Assembly: GCA_035328405.1 (NCBI GenBank)
Contig: DAOLIT010000005.1
Span: forward strand, 43,110-107,109
Length of the DNA stretch: 64,000 nt
Source: JAEUKA01 sp035328405
Lineage (GTDB): Bacteria; Myxococcota_A; Polyangia; Palsa-1104; JAEUJZ01
Direction: 5' to 3'
Part shown: piece by piece, positions 26,637 to 35,010 of the stretch
How positions within the stretch are numbered: position 1 is the first letter of the stretch
Layout: each line of letters starts with the position of its first letter
Notes under the pieces: model-generated
Seen by the model: only the letters and a program-made list of their open reading frames with translations
What the model was told of the DNA's origin: nothing
Database searches by the model: none
Translations under genes and position numbers: made by a program

Positions 26637-26736
26637 GGACGCCGTTCCCCCGTGCGGTTACGCCTCCGCACAGTCCGTCAGCTTATCACGGTCAGTTGTG
26701 GTACGGTGCGTCGCTGTTGTCGCCGATAGGAACCAC

Positions 26737-27639
26737 ATGCCACCCACAACAAAACCGGGCTCACCGAGTCCAAGAAAACCCGACCTCAAGCGGACAGAAC
26801 GACCGGACGTGTCGGACTGTTTTTCGGTCGTGACCTGGAATGTCAACTCGCTGCGGATGCGTTGGGACAGGTTGCGGGATTTTCTGTCTGCGCAACGCCC
26901 CGATGTCTTGTGTTTGCAGGAAATCAAAATGCAAGACGCCGATTTTCCGGTGCTGGAATTGCGCGGTTTGGGGTATCCATCGGTCGCGCACGGACAGAAG
27001 GCCTACAACGGCGTCGCGATCTTGTGCCGCGAGGAACACGGACCCCTGACGGACATCGTGCGAGGCATTCCTGTGGGCGAAGAGGATGCAGAGGCGCGTC
27101 TGATTCTCGCGTCGATTCCATCCCTCGGGGTGCGCGTCGGGTCTGTGTATGTTCCAAACGGACAAGCGGTGGGAACAGAAAAGTACGAGTACAAACTGCG
27201 CTGGCTTGCTCGGCTGCATCGCTACCTCACTGAACAGTGCAGCCCGCAAGATGCGACGGCGCTGTGCGGCGATTTCAACGTCGCTCCCGCAGATTGCGAT
27301 GTGCATGACCCGACGCTGTGGGCGGATACGGTCATTTGCCACGAAGCAGCAAGGGCGGCGTTTGCGCGCCTTGTGGCGGTGGGCTTCCGGGACACGCTGC
27401 GGCTCGTTCGCCCGTTTGAACGCGATGGCGAAAGAATCTTTACCTACTGGGACTATCGGAGCCTGGCGTTCCCCAAAAATTTGGGCCTGCGCATCGATCA
27501 CATTCTGGCCACAGAGTCGCTGGCGGGCCGGTGTCGCTGGGTCGAGGTAGACCGGCAGGCGCGCAAGGGCGAAAAACCGTCCGACCATGCGCCCGTGATC
27601 GCGTGGTTTCAACGTTTCCGACGCGAAACGACCGCCTGA
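26737..27639 (+). CDS. xthA: Exodeoxyribonuclease III
   Basis: 300 residues from ATG 26737 (MPPTTKPGSPSPRK). The longer upstream frame is not protein-like and I reject it. Exonuclease/endonuclease/phosphatase fold motifs are all present: VVTWNVNSLRMR (Asn), CLQEIKMQD (catalytic Glu), YNGVAILCRE, GSVYVPNG (Tyr), CGDFNVAPADCDVHDP (Asp/Asn), RIDHILATES and the final catalytic SDHAPVIAWF (Asp-His). The enzyme cuts DNA at abasic sites and acts as a 3'-5' exonuclease in base excision repair. A Pro/Lys-rich 25-residue N-terminal extension precedes the usual fold. Divergent from the PEGA gene. Confidence 0.93.
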   Translation: MPPTTKPGSPSPRKPDLKRTERPDVSDCFSVVTWNVNSLRMRWDRLRDFLSAQRPDVLCLQEIKMQDADFPVLELRGLGYPSVAHGQKAYNGVAILCREEHGPLTDIVRGIPVGEEDAEARLILASIPSLGVRVGSVYVPNGQAVGTEKYEYKLRWLARLHRYLTEQCSPQDATALCGDFNVAPADCDVHDPTLWADTVICHEAARAAFARLVAVGFRDTLRLVRPFERDGERIFTYWDYRSLAFPKNLGLRIDHILATESLAGRCRWVEVDRQARKGEKPSDHAPVIAWFQRFRRETTA

Positions 27640-27689
27640 CAGCCAATCCGGCTGCAAAAAACCCGGCTGCAAAACACACAAAATAGCTG

Positions 27690-27717
27690 TTGACTGGTCG
27701 GAAAATATCCGTAGAGT
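27690..27717 (+). promoter_or_regulatory. Promoter of the initiator tRNA gene
   Basis: TTGACT at 27690-27695, a 16-base spacer, and TAGAGT at 27712-27717, 20 bases ahead of the mature tRNA 5' end. Both boxes match the sigma-70 consensus at four or five of six positions. Confidence 0.55.
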
Positions 27718-27736
27718 GCTCTTCACCTCAAATTGA

Positions 27737-27810
<74 letters not shown>

Positions 27811-27815
27811 CTTTC

Positions 27816-27852
27816 AAGGCCCGCGTGAGTCAAACTCACCGGGCCTTTTTTT
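27816..27852 (+). terminator. Intrinsic terminator after tRNA-fMet
   Basis: AAGGCCCG + GTGAG pairs with CTCAC + CGGGCCTT around a TCAAA loop, with one bulged C, giving a 13-bp GC-rich stem followed directly by seven T. It begins five bases after the tRNA. Confidence 0.93.
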
Positions 27853-28077
27853 GTGTTCGTTTGACCACAAACCGGGCAGCGTGGGGGCGGCCCGGCGGGT
27901 GGTGGTGGGTCATCGAGCAGCTTCTGGGAAAAGAGAGCTTCCCGCTTCCGCAACATGGCCGAAAACCGTAGCCGCCCGATCCAGATCGCGCAACCCAACC
28001 CACGGAAAGGTGCCCCAATTCCGGCCTTGTTCAGGGATCGGGACCTGAACAAAACCGGGCGGGCGGGGGCCAGCGGG

Positions 28078-28806
28078 TCATTGGAAATAGGGGAACGTGG
28101 GCGCGAGGGCGTACGTGCTTGTCACGGTGTCGGGGGCCGGGCTTCCGACGATGACGGACATCGTGGCATCCACCACGTCATAGTCCACCTTGCGGCCTCC
28201 GCAATCCGTGCTCGCTCTGCCCGCAAGGGCGTTGGCTTCGACGGACATGTACGCGGCACACACGGTCTTGCTCGTGTCGATGAGGATCGCGTCCGCAGCC
28301 AAAAGCGACGCGAGGGTCGAAAACCGGGTCGCCCCAAGTGCCGTCGGCGCATAGGGGTGTCCGCACACGCCGTCCAGGCCGTCGTACAGCGCCAGCGTCT
28401 GCGAAAAAAACGGGGCCCACGAAGACCACGGGAAAAATTTGTCCTTGTTGTAGGTCTCGCGCGTCACCGTTCCCGTTTGCACCTGGCCTCCGATGGTGAG
28501 CAGGTCAAAGGGATTCGACAGCATGTGGTTGACAAGAGGCCGCCCCGCCCGGTCGATCAAATCGCCCAGCGGAAAACCACAAAAACCCGTCGCTCCGTCA
28601 CACACAAGCGGGCTTGCGCAGCTGGTCGCCGAACAGCGCGAGGGCGGCGTCTCGCACGCTCCCGAGGTCGGATTGCACACCTGGCCAGCGGCACAGACTG
28701 TCGTGCTGCACACAGGCACCGCCGGAACACCGCTGCCGCACCCCACAACCAACCCAACGCCGCCAAGACCCAAAACCAGCGGCACGGACAAAAACGACTT
28801 CTGCAT
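28078..28806 (-). CDS. DUF4331-like lipoprotein, C-terminal half of the family
   Basis: 242 residues. Signal peptide with lipobox VVGCGS (Cys23). A Cys-rich EGF-like segment follows (VCSTTVCAAGQVCNPTSGAC then CSATSCASPLVC). The remainder matches the C-terminal half of DUF4331 proteins: LIDRAGRPLVNHMLSNPF, later CGGRKVDYDVVDATMSVIVG and the ending TFPYF. DUF4331 proteins are exported and of unknown function. The adjacent gene encodes the N-terminal half, so the family seems split here into two separately exported proteins. The gap between them is 36 bases and holds the start region GGAGC. Confidence 0.75.
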   Translation of the reverse strand: MQKSFLSVPLVLGLGGVGLVVGCGSGVPAVPVCSTTVCAAGQVCNPTSGACETPPSRCSATSCASPLVCDGATGFCGFPLGDLIDRAGRPLVNHMLSNPFDLLTIGGQVQTGTVTRETYNKDKFFPWSSWAPFFSQTLALYDGLDGVCGHPYAPTALGATRFSTLASLLAADAILIDTSKTVCAAYMSVEANALAGRASTDCGGRKVDYDVVDATMSVIVGSPAPDTVTSTYALAPTFPYFQ

Positions 28807-28842
28807 GGGCGCTCCTTTTGCGTTCGGGAAAAGAACCCAGGG

Positions 28843-29538
28843 TTAGTTGGTTTTGGCGCGTTTGTGCGTCGCGGCCCAGACCGACAGAATCGGGCCCGCT
28901 CGCGTGATCAACGTCTTGTCCACTTCCACCACGAGTGCGAGCACGTTCGACGTGGCAAAACTGTTCACAATCGAGGACGCCAGGGCGGACTGGGCGTTTC
29001 GATCGCTTGTCGCTTTGCAACCCGCTGCGTCCGCCGTCGCCGCCGTTTGCAAGGACAGCTTGGCCGCCGCTCTCATCGAGGACAGGCTCTGCGTGTTGGC
29101 GAAACTCGGGTCCCTGCGCAGCCCGGCGAAGACTTTGAGTTTGCCGTCCGTGCGCGAAAGGCCCGTCGCCTGGCTCGCATCCCCCGTCAGGGTGACCGAA
29201 CCGTCGCCGACCGCGCACGCGATTTTCTGCGCCGCGTCGAAACTGCACACGATGTCGGACAAAGCGACTTGCGTGGACGACACAGACGCGCGGCTCGCGG
29301 TGTGAAACACGTACATCGTGTCCGCAGCAAACTTGCTCGTGCCCGTCGCATTCGGGTTCACCGTCATCGCCAAGACGACCTTGCTGCCATCGGAAGACAG
29401 AAAACCGAACACATCAGCGATGTCTGCCGAAGGATTGGCCGCAACGGAGGCCGAATCGCCGTGGTCGATGGCTCGCGGCACCGCCGAAAAACCCATCGTC
29501 GCCAAACCAAAAACGAGAGCGCAACCAAATCGCCTCAT
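28843..29538 (-). CDS. DUF4331-like exported protein, N-terminal half of the family
   Basis: 231 residues from MRRFGCALVFGLATMGFSA, a typical signal peptide; a GGGGAG site is 9 bases upstream of the ATG at 29538. The mature protein begins with AIDHGDSASVAANPSADIAD and continues FGFLSSDGSKVVLAMTVNPN, the pattern of the DUF4331 N-terminal half (His and Asp-rich start, Asp-Val-Tyr/Phe-Gly-Phe, Asn-Pro). Two Cys in the middle (DIVCSFDAAQKIACAVG) are likely a disulfide. It lies upstream of and probably co-transcribed with the C-terminal-half lipoprotein. Confidence 0.75.
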   Translation of the reverse strand: MRRFGCALVFGLATMGFSAVPRAIDHGDSASVAANPSADIADVFGFLSSDGSKVVLAMTVNPNATGTSKFAADTMYVFHTASRASVSSTQVALSDIVCSFDAAQKIACAVGDGSVTLTGDASQATGLSRTDGKLKVFAGLRRDPSFANTQSLSSMRAAAKLSLQTAATADAAGCKATSDRNAQSALASSIVNSFATSNVLALVVEVDKTLITRAGPILSVWAATHKRAKTN

Positions 29539-29566
29539 GGGAACACTCCCCGCGATGTTTGAGGAA

Positions 29567-30475
29567 CTACGTTTCGTACTCGCTGCACAGAATGTGGAGT
29601 CGTTCGCGCCGCAGAAGATACGACGGCGCTTCGTCCGAAAGCACCAGGCCCGGCAGCTCGCACGCGAGCACATGAGGCCCGCCCCCGTTTTCGCCGACCA
29701 AGTGGGACACATCGACTTCCGCAAAGCGAAAACCGCGCCGCAGCAACAAACCCCGCAAAATCGTCGAACAGCCGACCGGCAAAATCAGCGTTCCGCGCAC
29801 GTTCAAACACTCCGTCGCGAACACCGCCACGTCTTCTTCCGACAAAATCGCCATCTCGACCTGCGTCCCCACGAACGGCCCGATTTGTTCCGGCGTGTGC
29901 GACTTGAGCGCCTTGCGCGAAATCAGCAGAAGCGGCTTGTTGCTCGGGTCTGTGATGCAGCACATCGCTGCACTGCCGCGCGGACACGTCGCCGAAAGCT
30001 CGACCGAAAGCGTCTGCGCCCCCAGCGGAAGCAGTGCTTTGACTTCCTCTTCCGCTTGCACGGACGAACCCTGCTCGCTGCCGCCGTGCGTCAGAATGAA
30101 CCGGTTGCGCCCGACCGGAATCACGTCCACCTGCCCCTGCCACCTGTGCTGCGCCGCCTGCACGACCAAGCCAGCCTCCGCAATCGCCTTGTGAACCGCG
30201 TCCTCCTGCGCCACTTCCCCAAAGTGAGCGCGCAGAAACAGCGGCTGCGGCAATTTTCCAGGGGCCAAAAACGGGGCCCCCAGAAGGCCGCTGTACACAG
30301 ACGAAACCTCGCCTGCCATCGTGGGGTCGAGCACCAGGATGCGTCCCTGGGCCCGGTGGATTTCGTCACACAGCGCGAGCCACTGGGCAAAAGCCGCACC
30401 TGCGGAACCGGCCTTGGGCTCTCCGCCACGCGGCACAAAAGCCCGGTCAGGGTAGGACAAGATGAAAGTCGCCAT
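29567..30475 (-). CDS. Amidinotransferase (pentein) superfamily protein, probably degenerate
   Basis: 302 residues with the five-blade pattern of the guanidine-modifying (DDAH/arginine deiminase) superfamily: FLRAHFGEVAQEDAVHKAIA, then HRWQGQVDVIPVGRNRFILTHGG in place of the usual EGGDV strand, and a C-terminal VDVSHLVGENGGGPHVLACE. In active members the C-terminal Gly-rich loop runs GGG, two residues including His, then the nucleophilic Cys. Here the position aligns with Leu (GGGPHVLAC), and the next Cys is two residues later; the FHLD-type catalytic His is not obvious either. So it may be inactive, or use another residue. The gene is 28 bases upstream of the DUF4331 pair, same strand. Confidence 0.65.
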   Translation of the reverse strand: MATFILSYPDRAFVPRGGEPKAGSAGAAFAQWLALCDEIHRAQGRILVLDPTMAGEVSSVYSGLLGAPFLAPGKLPQPLFLRAHFGEVAQEDAVHKAIAEAGLVVQAAQHRWQGQVDVIPVGRNRFILTHGGSEQGSSVQAEEEVKALLPLGAQTLSVELSATCPRGSAAMCCITDPSNKPLLLISRKALKSHTPEQIGPFVGTQVEMAILSEEDVAVFATECLNVRGTLILPVGCSTILRGLLLRRGFRFAEVDVSHLVGENGGGPHVLACELPGLVLSDEAPSYLLRRERLHILCSEYET

Positions 30476-30547
30476 CCCGCCTAGGCTATCACGCTTTGTT
30501 TGTGCTCTTTTTTGTGTTTCAGAAAACGAAACGGGTGGTTTTGGGGA

Positions 30548-32707
30548 CTACAAACCGAACTTCGCCAGCTTTTTGTGCAGACCTTCGCGTGTGATGCCCA
30601 GCGTTTCCGCCGTCCGCGTTTTGTTGCCGCCGTGTTCTTTCAGCGCCTGAATCAGCAAAAACCGCTCGACCTCATCCATCATGTCCCTGAGTTGGCCTTT
30701 TTGAGGCGCAATGCGGTGCCAAAGACCCTCGGCGGGTCGGATGCGCGAGGCCAAAAGGTCCGGCGTGATGAACGAATCGGGCTCGACTTGAATCAGCAGC
30801 CGCTGCACTTCGTTTTCCAATTCCCGCACGTTGCCCGGCCAGTTGTACGCCACCATTTGCGCCAGCGTGTCCGAGGTAAAACCCGCAACCGGTTTCTTCA
30901 TCTCGCTGGAGTATTTGCGCAAAAAATGTTCCGCAAGCAGGCCGATGTCCTCGCGCCGTTCCCGCAACGCAGGCACCTGAATCGGAAACACCTTCAGTCG
31001 GTAGTACAAATCCTGCCGGAAACGACCCTCGGTCAGTTCCCGTTCGAGCGAGCGGTTCGTCGCGCAAATGATCCGCACATCGACTTTGCGCGGCGCGGTC
31101 GCCCCGACCGGTCGCACTTCCCCTTCTTGCAACACCCGCAGAAGTTTCGCTTGCAGCCCCAGCGACATCTCGCCGATTTCGTCCAAAAACAGCGTCCCGC
31201 CGTCCGCCACCTCGAACAGGCCCTTTTTGTCCGCGTCCGCGCCTGTAAACGAGCCCTTTTTGTGACCGAACAGCTCCGATTCCAGCAGCGTGTCTTGCAC
31301 CGCCGCGCAGTTTTGCGCCACAAACAACTTGTCCCGCCGACCCGACTGCGAATGAATCAGCGACGCGACCAGCTCCTTGCCCGTGCCCGTTTCGCCTTCG
31401 ATGCAGACCGTTGCCCGCGTGTCCGTCACTTTCTGGACCTGCCGCAACACCTCGCGAAACGCCGGACTTTGGCCAATCGGCTGCACTGGGCGGCGCTTTT
31501 CCTCCCGGCTTTTCAGATACCGGTTTTCCGTGCGCAGTTGTTCTTCCGCCAGACGCAAACGCTGGTGCAGCCGCGCGTTTTCAATCGCCAGCGCGGCTTG
31601 CCCCGCCAAAGCCAGGAGCACTTCCAAATCGCGTTCCCGGAACATCGCCGCCGACGCTCGGTTGTCGCATTGGATCACGCCTCGAATTTCGTCCCCGTCC
31701 CACAGCGGCACGCCGATGATCGATTGAATCCGAGCCCCCATGATCGACGCCGCGCCCGCCAAATCCTGCGGCGCATTCGCGACCAGCACCGCCGCATGCT
31801 CCGCCAACACCCGCCGAAGTACCGCCCGAGACGCCCGAATCGGCACAGCCGGTTTTGCGTCCACTGCCGAACTGGCCGCCGAACTGGCCGCAGGCCGTTC
31901 CGCCGGTTTGTCTGTGCGCGCGTCGGTTTTCGTCTCTGGTTTCGTCTCTGGTTTCGTCTCTGGTTTCGTGTCTGGTTTCGTGTCTGGTTTGCGCGCCGTC
32001 CCAAACACCGCTGCCATTTTTCCGTCGATCGAATCCGTCAATTCGATCGACATGTGCGTCGCCAGCGGTATCAGCTCGAACGCCGACTCTGCGATGCCTT
32101 CAAACACCGCTTGCAAATCCAACCCTCGCCGCCCCAGCCGTTTCGACAGCCCCAAAAAGAACGACGAAAACACCGGATCGCGTTCAAATTTTCCCGCCAC
32201 CGCTGCCGCTTCCGAAAGCGGCCTGCGCAGAAGCACTTTCCCTTCCGGTTCCGTCGGGTCTACTTCAAACGTCGCATTTTTGTCCGAACCGCTCGCCGGA
32301 TTTCGCCCAAGCTGAAGCGCCGGAATCGTCGGAGCGTTGCCTCCCGCCGGCACCGCTTTCATCTCGGTCATCGCTTCTTTGGAAAACGAGCAGCCCAGCG
32401 TGACCGGATCGACCGGATCGCCCAGCAAAAGCTTGTCGCCTTCTGCGATCTCTGCCTCGAAACCCGCCGCCGCATCCACAAACAGAAGCGACCCGTCCGC
32501 CCGCTGAAGCCGCGACCCATTCGTCGATTTCAGATCCTTAAAGATGTACTTGTCCGCTTCCAGAAACACCTGCGCGTGTTCGCTCGACAAATGCACGTCC
32601 GGCAACACGATGTGGTTGTGCGGCGCGCGTCCGATCGTGAAGCTCGGCTCGCGCAAAAAAAACCGCTGGCCGCGCAGCGCGCCAGACAAAACCTCAAGTG
32701 CAATCAT
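30548..32707 (-). CDS. Sigma-54 dependent regulator with FHA and GAF domains
   Basis: 719 residues. An N-terminal FHA domain (residues 1-90; FTIGRAPHNHIVLPD, LSSEHAQVF, DLKSTNGS) would bind a phosphothreonine partner. A GAF domain (about 175-395; ending GVIQCDNRASAAMFRERDLE) is interrupted by a Lys/Pro/Thr/Glu repeat linker. Then comes a complete AAA+ sigma-54 activator domain: GETGTGKELVASLIH, the sigma-54 loop GSFTGADADKKGLFE, GTLFLDEIGEMSL, and a C-terminal Fis HTH (GNKTRTAETLGITREGLHK). This FHA-GAF-AAA+ design is typical of myxobacterial development regulators controlled by Ser/Thr kinases. No kinase gene is adjacent; a PP2C phosphatase is at 39895. Confidence 0.92.
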   Translation of the reverse strand: MIALEVLSGALRGQRFFLREPSFTIGRAPHNHIVLPDVHLSSEHAQVFLEADKYIFKDLKSTNGSRLQRADGSLLFVDAAAGFEAEIAEGDKLLLGDPVDPVTLGCSFSKEAMTEMKAVPAGGNAPTIPALQLGRNPASGSDKNATFEVDPTEPEGKVLLRRPLSEAAAVAGKFERDPVFSSFFLGLSKRLGRRGLDLQAVFEGIAESAFELIPLATHMSIELTDSIDGKMAAVFGTARKPDTKPDTKPETKPETKPETKTDARTDKPAERPAASSAASSAVDAKPAVPIRASRAVLRRVLAEHAAVLVANAPQDLAGAASIMGARIQSIIGVPLWDGDEIRGVIQCDNRASAAMFRERDLEVLLALAGQAALAIENARLHQRLRLAEEQLRTENRYLKSREEKRRPVQPIGQSPAFREVLRQVQKVTDTRATVCIEGETGTGKELVASLIHSQSGRRDKLFVAQNCAAVQDTLLESELFGHKKGSFTGADADKKGLFEVADGGTLFLDEIGEMSLGLQAKLLRVLQEGEVRPVGATAPRKVDVRIICATNRSLERELTEGRFRQDLYYRLKVFPIQVPALRERREDIGLLAEHFLRKYSSEMKKPVAGFTSDTLAQMVAYNWPGNVRELENEVQRLLIQVEPDSFITPDLLASRIRPAEGLWHRIAPQKGQLRDMMDEVERFLLIQALKEHGGNKTRTAETLGITREGLHKKLAKFGL
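31931..31990. repeat. Five 12-bp tandem repeats inside the FHA-GAF regulator gene
   Basis: Five units of CGTCTCTGGTTT (the last two with CGTGTC) run head to tail, in frame, encoding KPET/KPDT on the minus strand within the GAF domain linker. A unit gain or loss changes linker length by four residues without a frameshift. Confidence 0.92.
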
Positions 32708-32758
32708 GGATGTTCTCGACGATGTTTTCGCCCGAATGTAGGACAGAAGGCGTTTCGT

Positions 32759-33424
32759 TTATTGAAAAAACCACACAAGTTCCGCAAGACCCAAAGGCCC
32801 CGCGACGCGCAGACGCAAGGTTTCAGTCGTCGGTTTCGGGAACAGTTGTCCATCGCTCGCTTTTTCCGGGAAGTGAACCGACCACAACTTCGCAAACGGA
32901 TCGTTTTGTTGGTCGAGCAGTGCCATTTCGACCGCCTGTTTCTGCGCAAACGGTTCCACTTTGTCCGCCTGAACTTCCCGCCCTGCATCATCCAGAAGCG
33001 ACAAACGCCATTTTCCAAACGAAGGCCGCAGCTCGTTCCAGTTCGCCGTGTGCGTTCTTGTCAGCAGAAACAACGACACGCCCCCTTGCGTCTGTTCCGC
33101 CTGTTCCTTTTCGATGCGAGACCGCTCCCACGGATCGACCACCGCATACGTTTTCACGTACTTTTCGACAAATGCCCGCTGAAAAGCTCTCGACCGCAGC
33201 GTTCCGCTGACCAGCAGTTCCGCGTGAAATTCCGTTTTCGACAGGATTCGGCCCGTCCGTGTCCACCGCTCCAGCGTCCTCGCATAACTTGAGCCCGCAG
33301 GGTCCGCCTCGCTTTGCAGGTTCACCTTTTCAGGCGCGCACCCAACAAGCGCGGTCGCAAACACCAGCGCAAGGCCGGATTTCCGACGGAAACATCTTTG
33401 CGAAAAGGCCCGATCTTCCAACAT
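32759..33424 (-). CDS. Hypothetical lipoprotein
   Basis: 221 residues from MLEDRAFSQRCFRRK. Hydrophobic core ALVFATALVG ends in the lipobox LVGCAP. The mature protein has no known domain; it contains a central stretch of charged residues (DPWERSRIEKEQAEQTQGG) and a C-terminal beta-rich part. The ATG is only 18 bases beyond the stop of the upstream GMC gene. A TATAAT lies about 10 bases upstream of the ATG, in the intergenic gap, and might be a -10 for a leaderless or very short-leader transcript, but there is no clear -35. Confidence 0.75.
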   Translation of the reverse strand: MLEDRAFSQRCFRRKSGLALVFATALVGCAPEKVNLQSEADPAGSSYARTLERWTRTGRILSKTEFHAELLVSGTLRSRAFQRAFVEKYVKTYAVVDPWERSRIEKEQAEQTQGGVSLFLLTRTHTANWNELRPSFGKWRLSLLDDAGREVQADKVEPFAQKQAVEMALLDQQNDPFAKLWSVHFPEKASDGQLFPKPTTETLRLRVAGPLGLAELVWFFQ

Positions 33425-33441
33425 GGCGCGATTATATCCGG

Positions 33442-35010
33442 TTACACCGTTCGACTGAGAAGTCGCCGGCTCAAGTGATGCGCAATGGTCAACACCGGGG
33501 CCATGATGTGGCTCGACGGGCTCGACGGAAACAGAGATGAATCGAACACGAACACTCCCGGCGCATCGTAAAGCTCTCCAGAAGGACTGCACGCAGCCGT
33601 TTTCGCGCTCGGCCCCATCCTCGCCGTGCCCATTTGGTGCGCCGAAATCAGCGGCACCGTCGCCGGTTCAAACGCAAGCCGCGCAAGCTTTGGCAAATCC
33701 GACAGCTCGCGAAACACAAGCCCCGGCGGCATCGGCACCACCACCTCTTGCGCTCCCGCCGCCAAAAACAGACGCACCGCCGCATCCACCGACTGCCGCA
33801 ACCGCTGTTTCTGTTCCGCAGACAGCGTGTAATGAATGAGCAGCCGCCCATTCCGCTCGACCTCCAAACGGCTCGTGTCGCTGGGCGCATCCGGGTGCAG
33901 GAGCAGCGCCCCCGCCAAATGCGCATACCGCTGCATGTGCGTTTGCCCCTCTGGCCCCACCGTGGGCAACATCGTGGACACAATCCCCGGCGTTCCCCCA
34001 ATCGACTCGATCCGAAACCCCCAAAAACCGTGCGTGGCGTCTTCGAGGTTCTCAAACTCCGTCACCGCAACCGATTGCGGGATGCCCGAAAAGCACCGCA
34101 CCGGCTCTGCAAAAAACGCCGCGATGGGAAGTTGCGGTTGCAGAAGAAACCGCCGCCCAGCGTGCCCTTTCGCAAGCCCCGACCGCAGCAATAGTTCCCC
34201 GGTCGGAATCGCTCCCGCCGCCAAAATCACCTGCTCCGCCTCGATCACAAACTCCCGCGTCTCGTGATATCCCCGTTCGTCGAGCGCCCGCACCGTCACA
34301 AGGTGCCGCTTCTTCCCCATCGGCTCGATCCGCTTTGCCCGCGCCCGCACAAAAAACCGCACCCCGTCCGCCACCGCTTGCGGAATCTGCACCGTCCGCG
34401 CGTTCCGTTTCGCCGACGCCGGGCAACCCAAAAAACACGTTCCCAGCCCCACGCACCCCACGCGGTTGTGCTGCATGATTTCGCTGCGAAACCCCAGCCG
34501 CTCGCAGCCTGACAGCAGCAGCGCGTTGTTTCGGTTGAGCGTGCTTTTGTCCGGGCGATTCACCGACAGGTCCGCAAGCGCCGCCTGTTCGTCTTCCGCA
34601 AGCGCCTCTGCGCTGTATTCAGACAGGCCAAACTGCTTTTGCCACACCCGCAGCACCGACCGATGAATCGGCACCACGTCGCAGGCATTGATCACGCTTC
34701 CCCCGCCCAGCACACGCCCGCCCAGCACGCTCATCGACAGGTCCGAGGTCGTCCGCCCGCCTCGTCCCATGTAAAGCTGGTCGTACATCTCTCCATCTCG
34801 CTGCGTCAGCTTCTCTCCCTGCCTGTCCGGCCCCTCTTCCAGCACCACCACTTCCTGCCCCGCCTTCGCCAGCGCCCGCGCCACCGTTGCCCCCGCCGGC
34901 CCCGAACCAATCACGCACCATTTCACTTTTCCCGGCAGGCTTTCCCCCGCTCCCAACCCAGGAGACGACACATCGAACACACCGCCGCGCCCTGGCGTCC
35001 CTGCATTCAT
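33442..35010 (-). CDS. GMC family FAD-dependent oxidoreductase
   Basis: About 522 residues from MNAGTPGRGGVFD (35010). The FAD-binding loop WCVIGSGPAGATVARALAKA with VVVLEEGPDRQ is near the N-terminus; GGRVLGGGSVINACDVVP is the GMC signature 1; GAIPTGELLLRSG is signature 2-like; and the C-terminal ISAHQMGTARMG and FDSSLFPSSPSSHIMAPVLT match the catalytic His/Asn region. GMC enzymes oxidise alcohols or sugars. A Cys motif CVGLGTCFLGCP is the kind seen in membrane gluconate/cholesterol-like dehydrogenases. The next gene upstream encodes the small subunit and overlaps by ATGA. No cytochrome c subunit was seen nearby. Confidence 0.9.
   Translation of the reverse strand: MNAGTPGRGGVFDVSSPGLGAGESLPGKVKWCVIGSGPAGATVARALAKAGQEVVVLEEGPDRQGEKLTQRDGEMYDQLYMGRGGRTTSDLSMSVLGGRVLGGGSVINACDVVPIHRSVLRVWQKQFGLSEYSAEALAEDEQAALADLSVNRPDKSTLNRNNALLLSGCERLGFRSEIMQHNRVGCVGLGTCFLGCPASAKRNARTVQIPQAVADGVRFFVRARAKRIEPMGKKRHLVTVRALDERGYHETREFVIEAEQVILAAGAIPTGELLLRSGLAKGHAGRRFLLQPQLPIAAFFAEPVRCFSGIPQSVAVTEFENLEDATHGFWGFRIESIGGTPGIVSTMLPTVGPEGQTHMQRYAHLAGALLLHPDAPSDTSRLEVERNGRLLIHYTLSAEQKQRLRQSVDAAVRLFLAAGAQEVVVPMPPGLVFRELSDLPKLARLAFEPATVPLISAHQMGTARMGPSAKTAACSPSGELYDAPGVFVFDSSLFPSSPSSHIMAPVLTIAHHLSRRLLSRTV

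Noticed and set aside
30500..33292. 930-codon open frame on the plus strand opposite the FHA-GAF regulator
   Set aside because: It is the antisense shadow of well-supported genes; its composition (very Arg/His/Phe-rich) is typical of such shadows. Other long antisense frames (2816-5161 minus; 8432-10903 plus; 13317-15314 minus; 61013-63118 minus) are rejected for the same reason.
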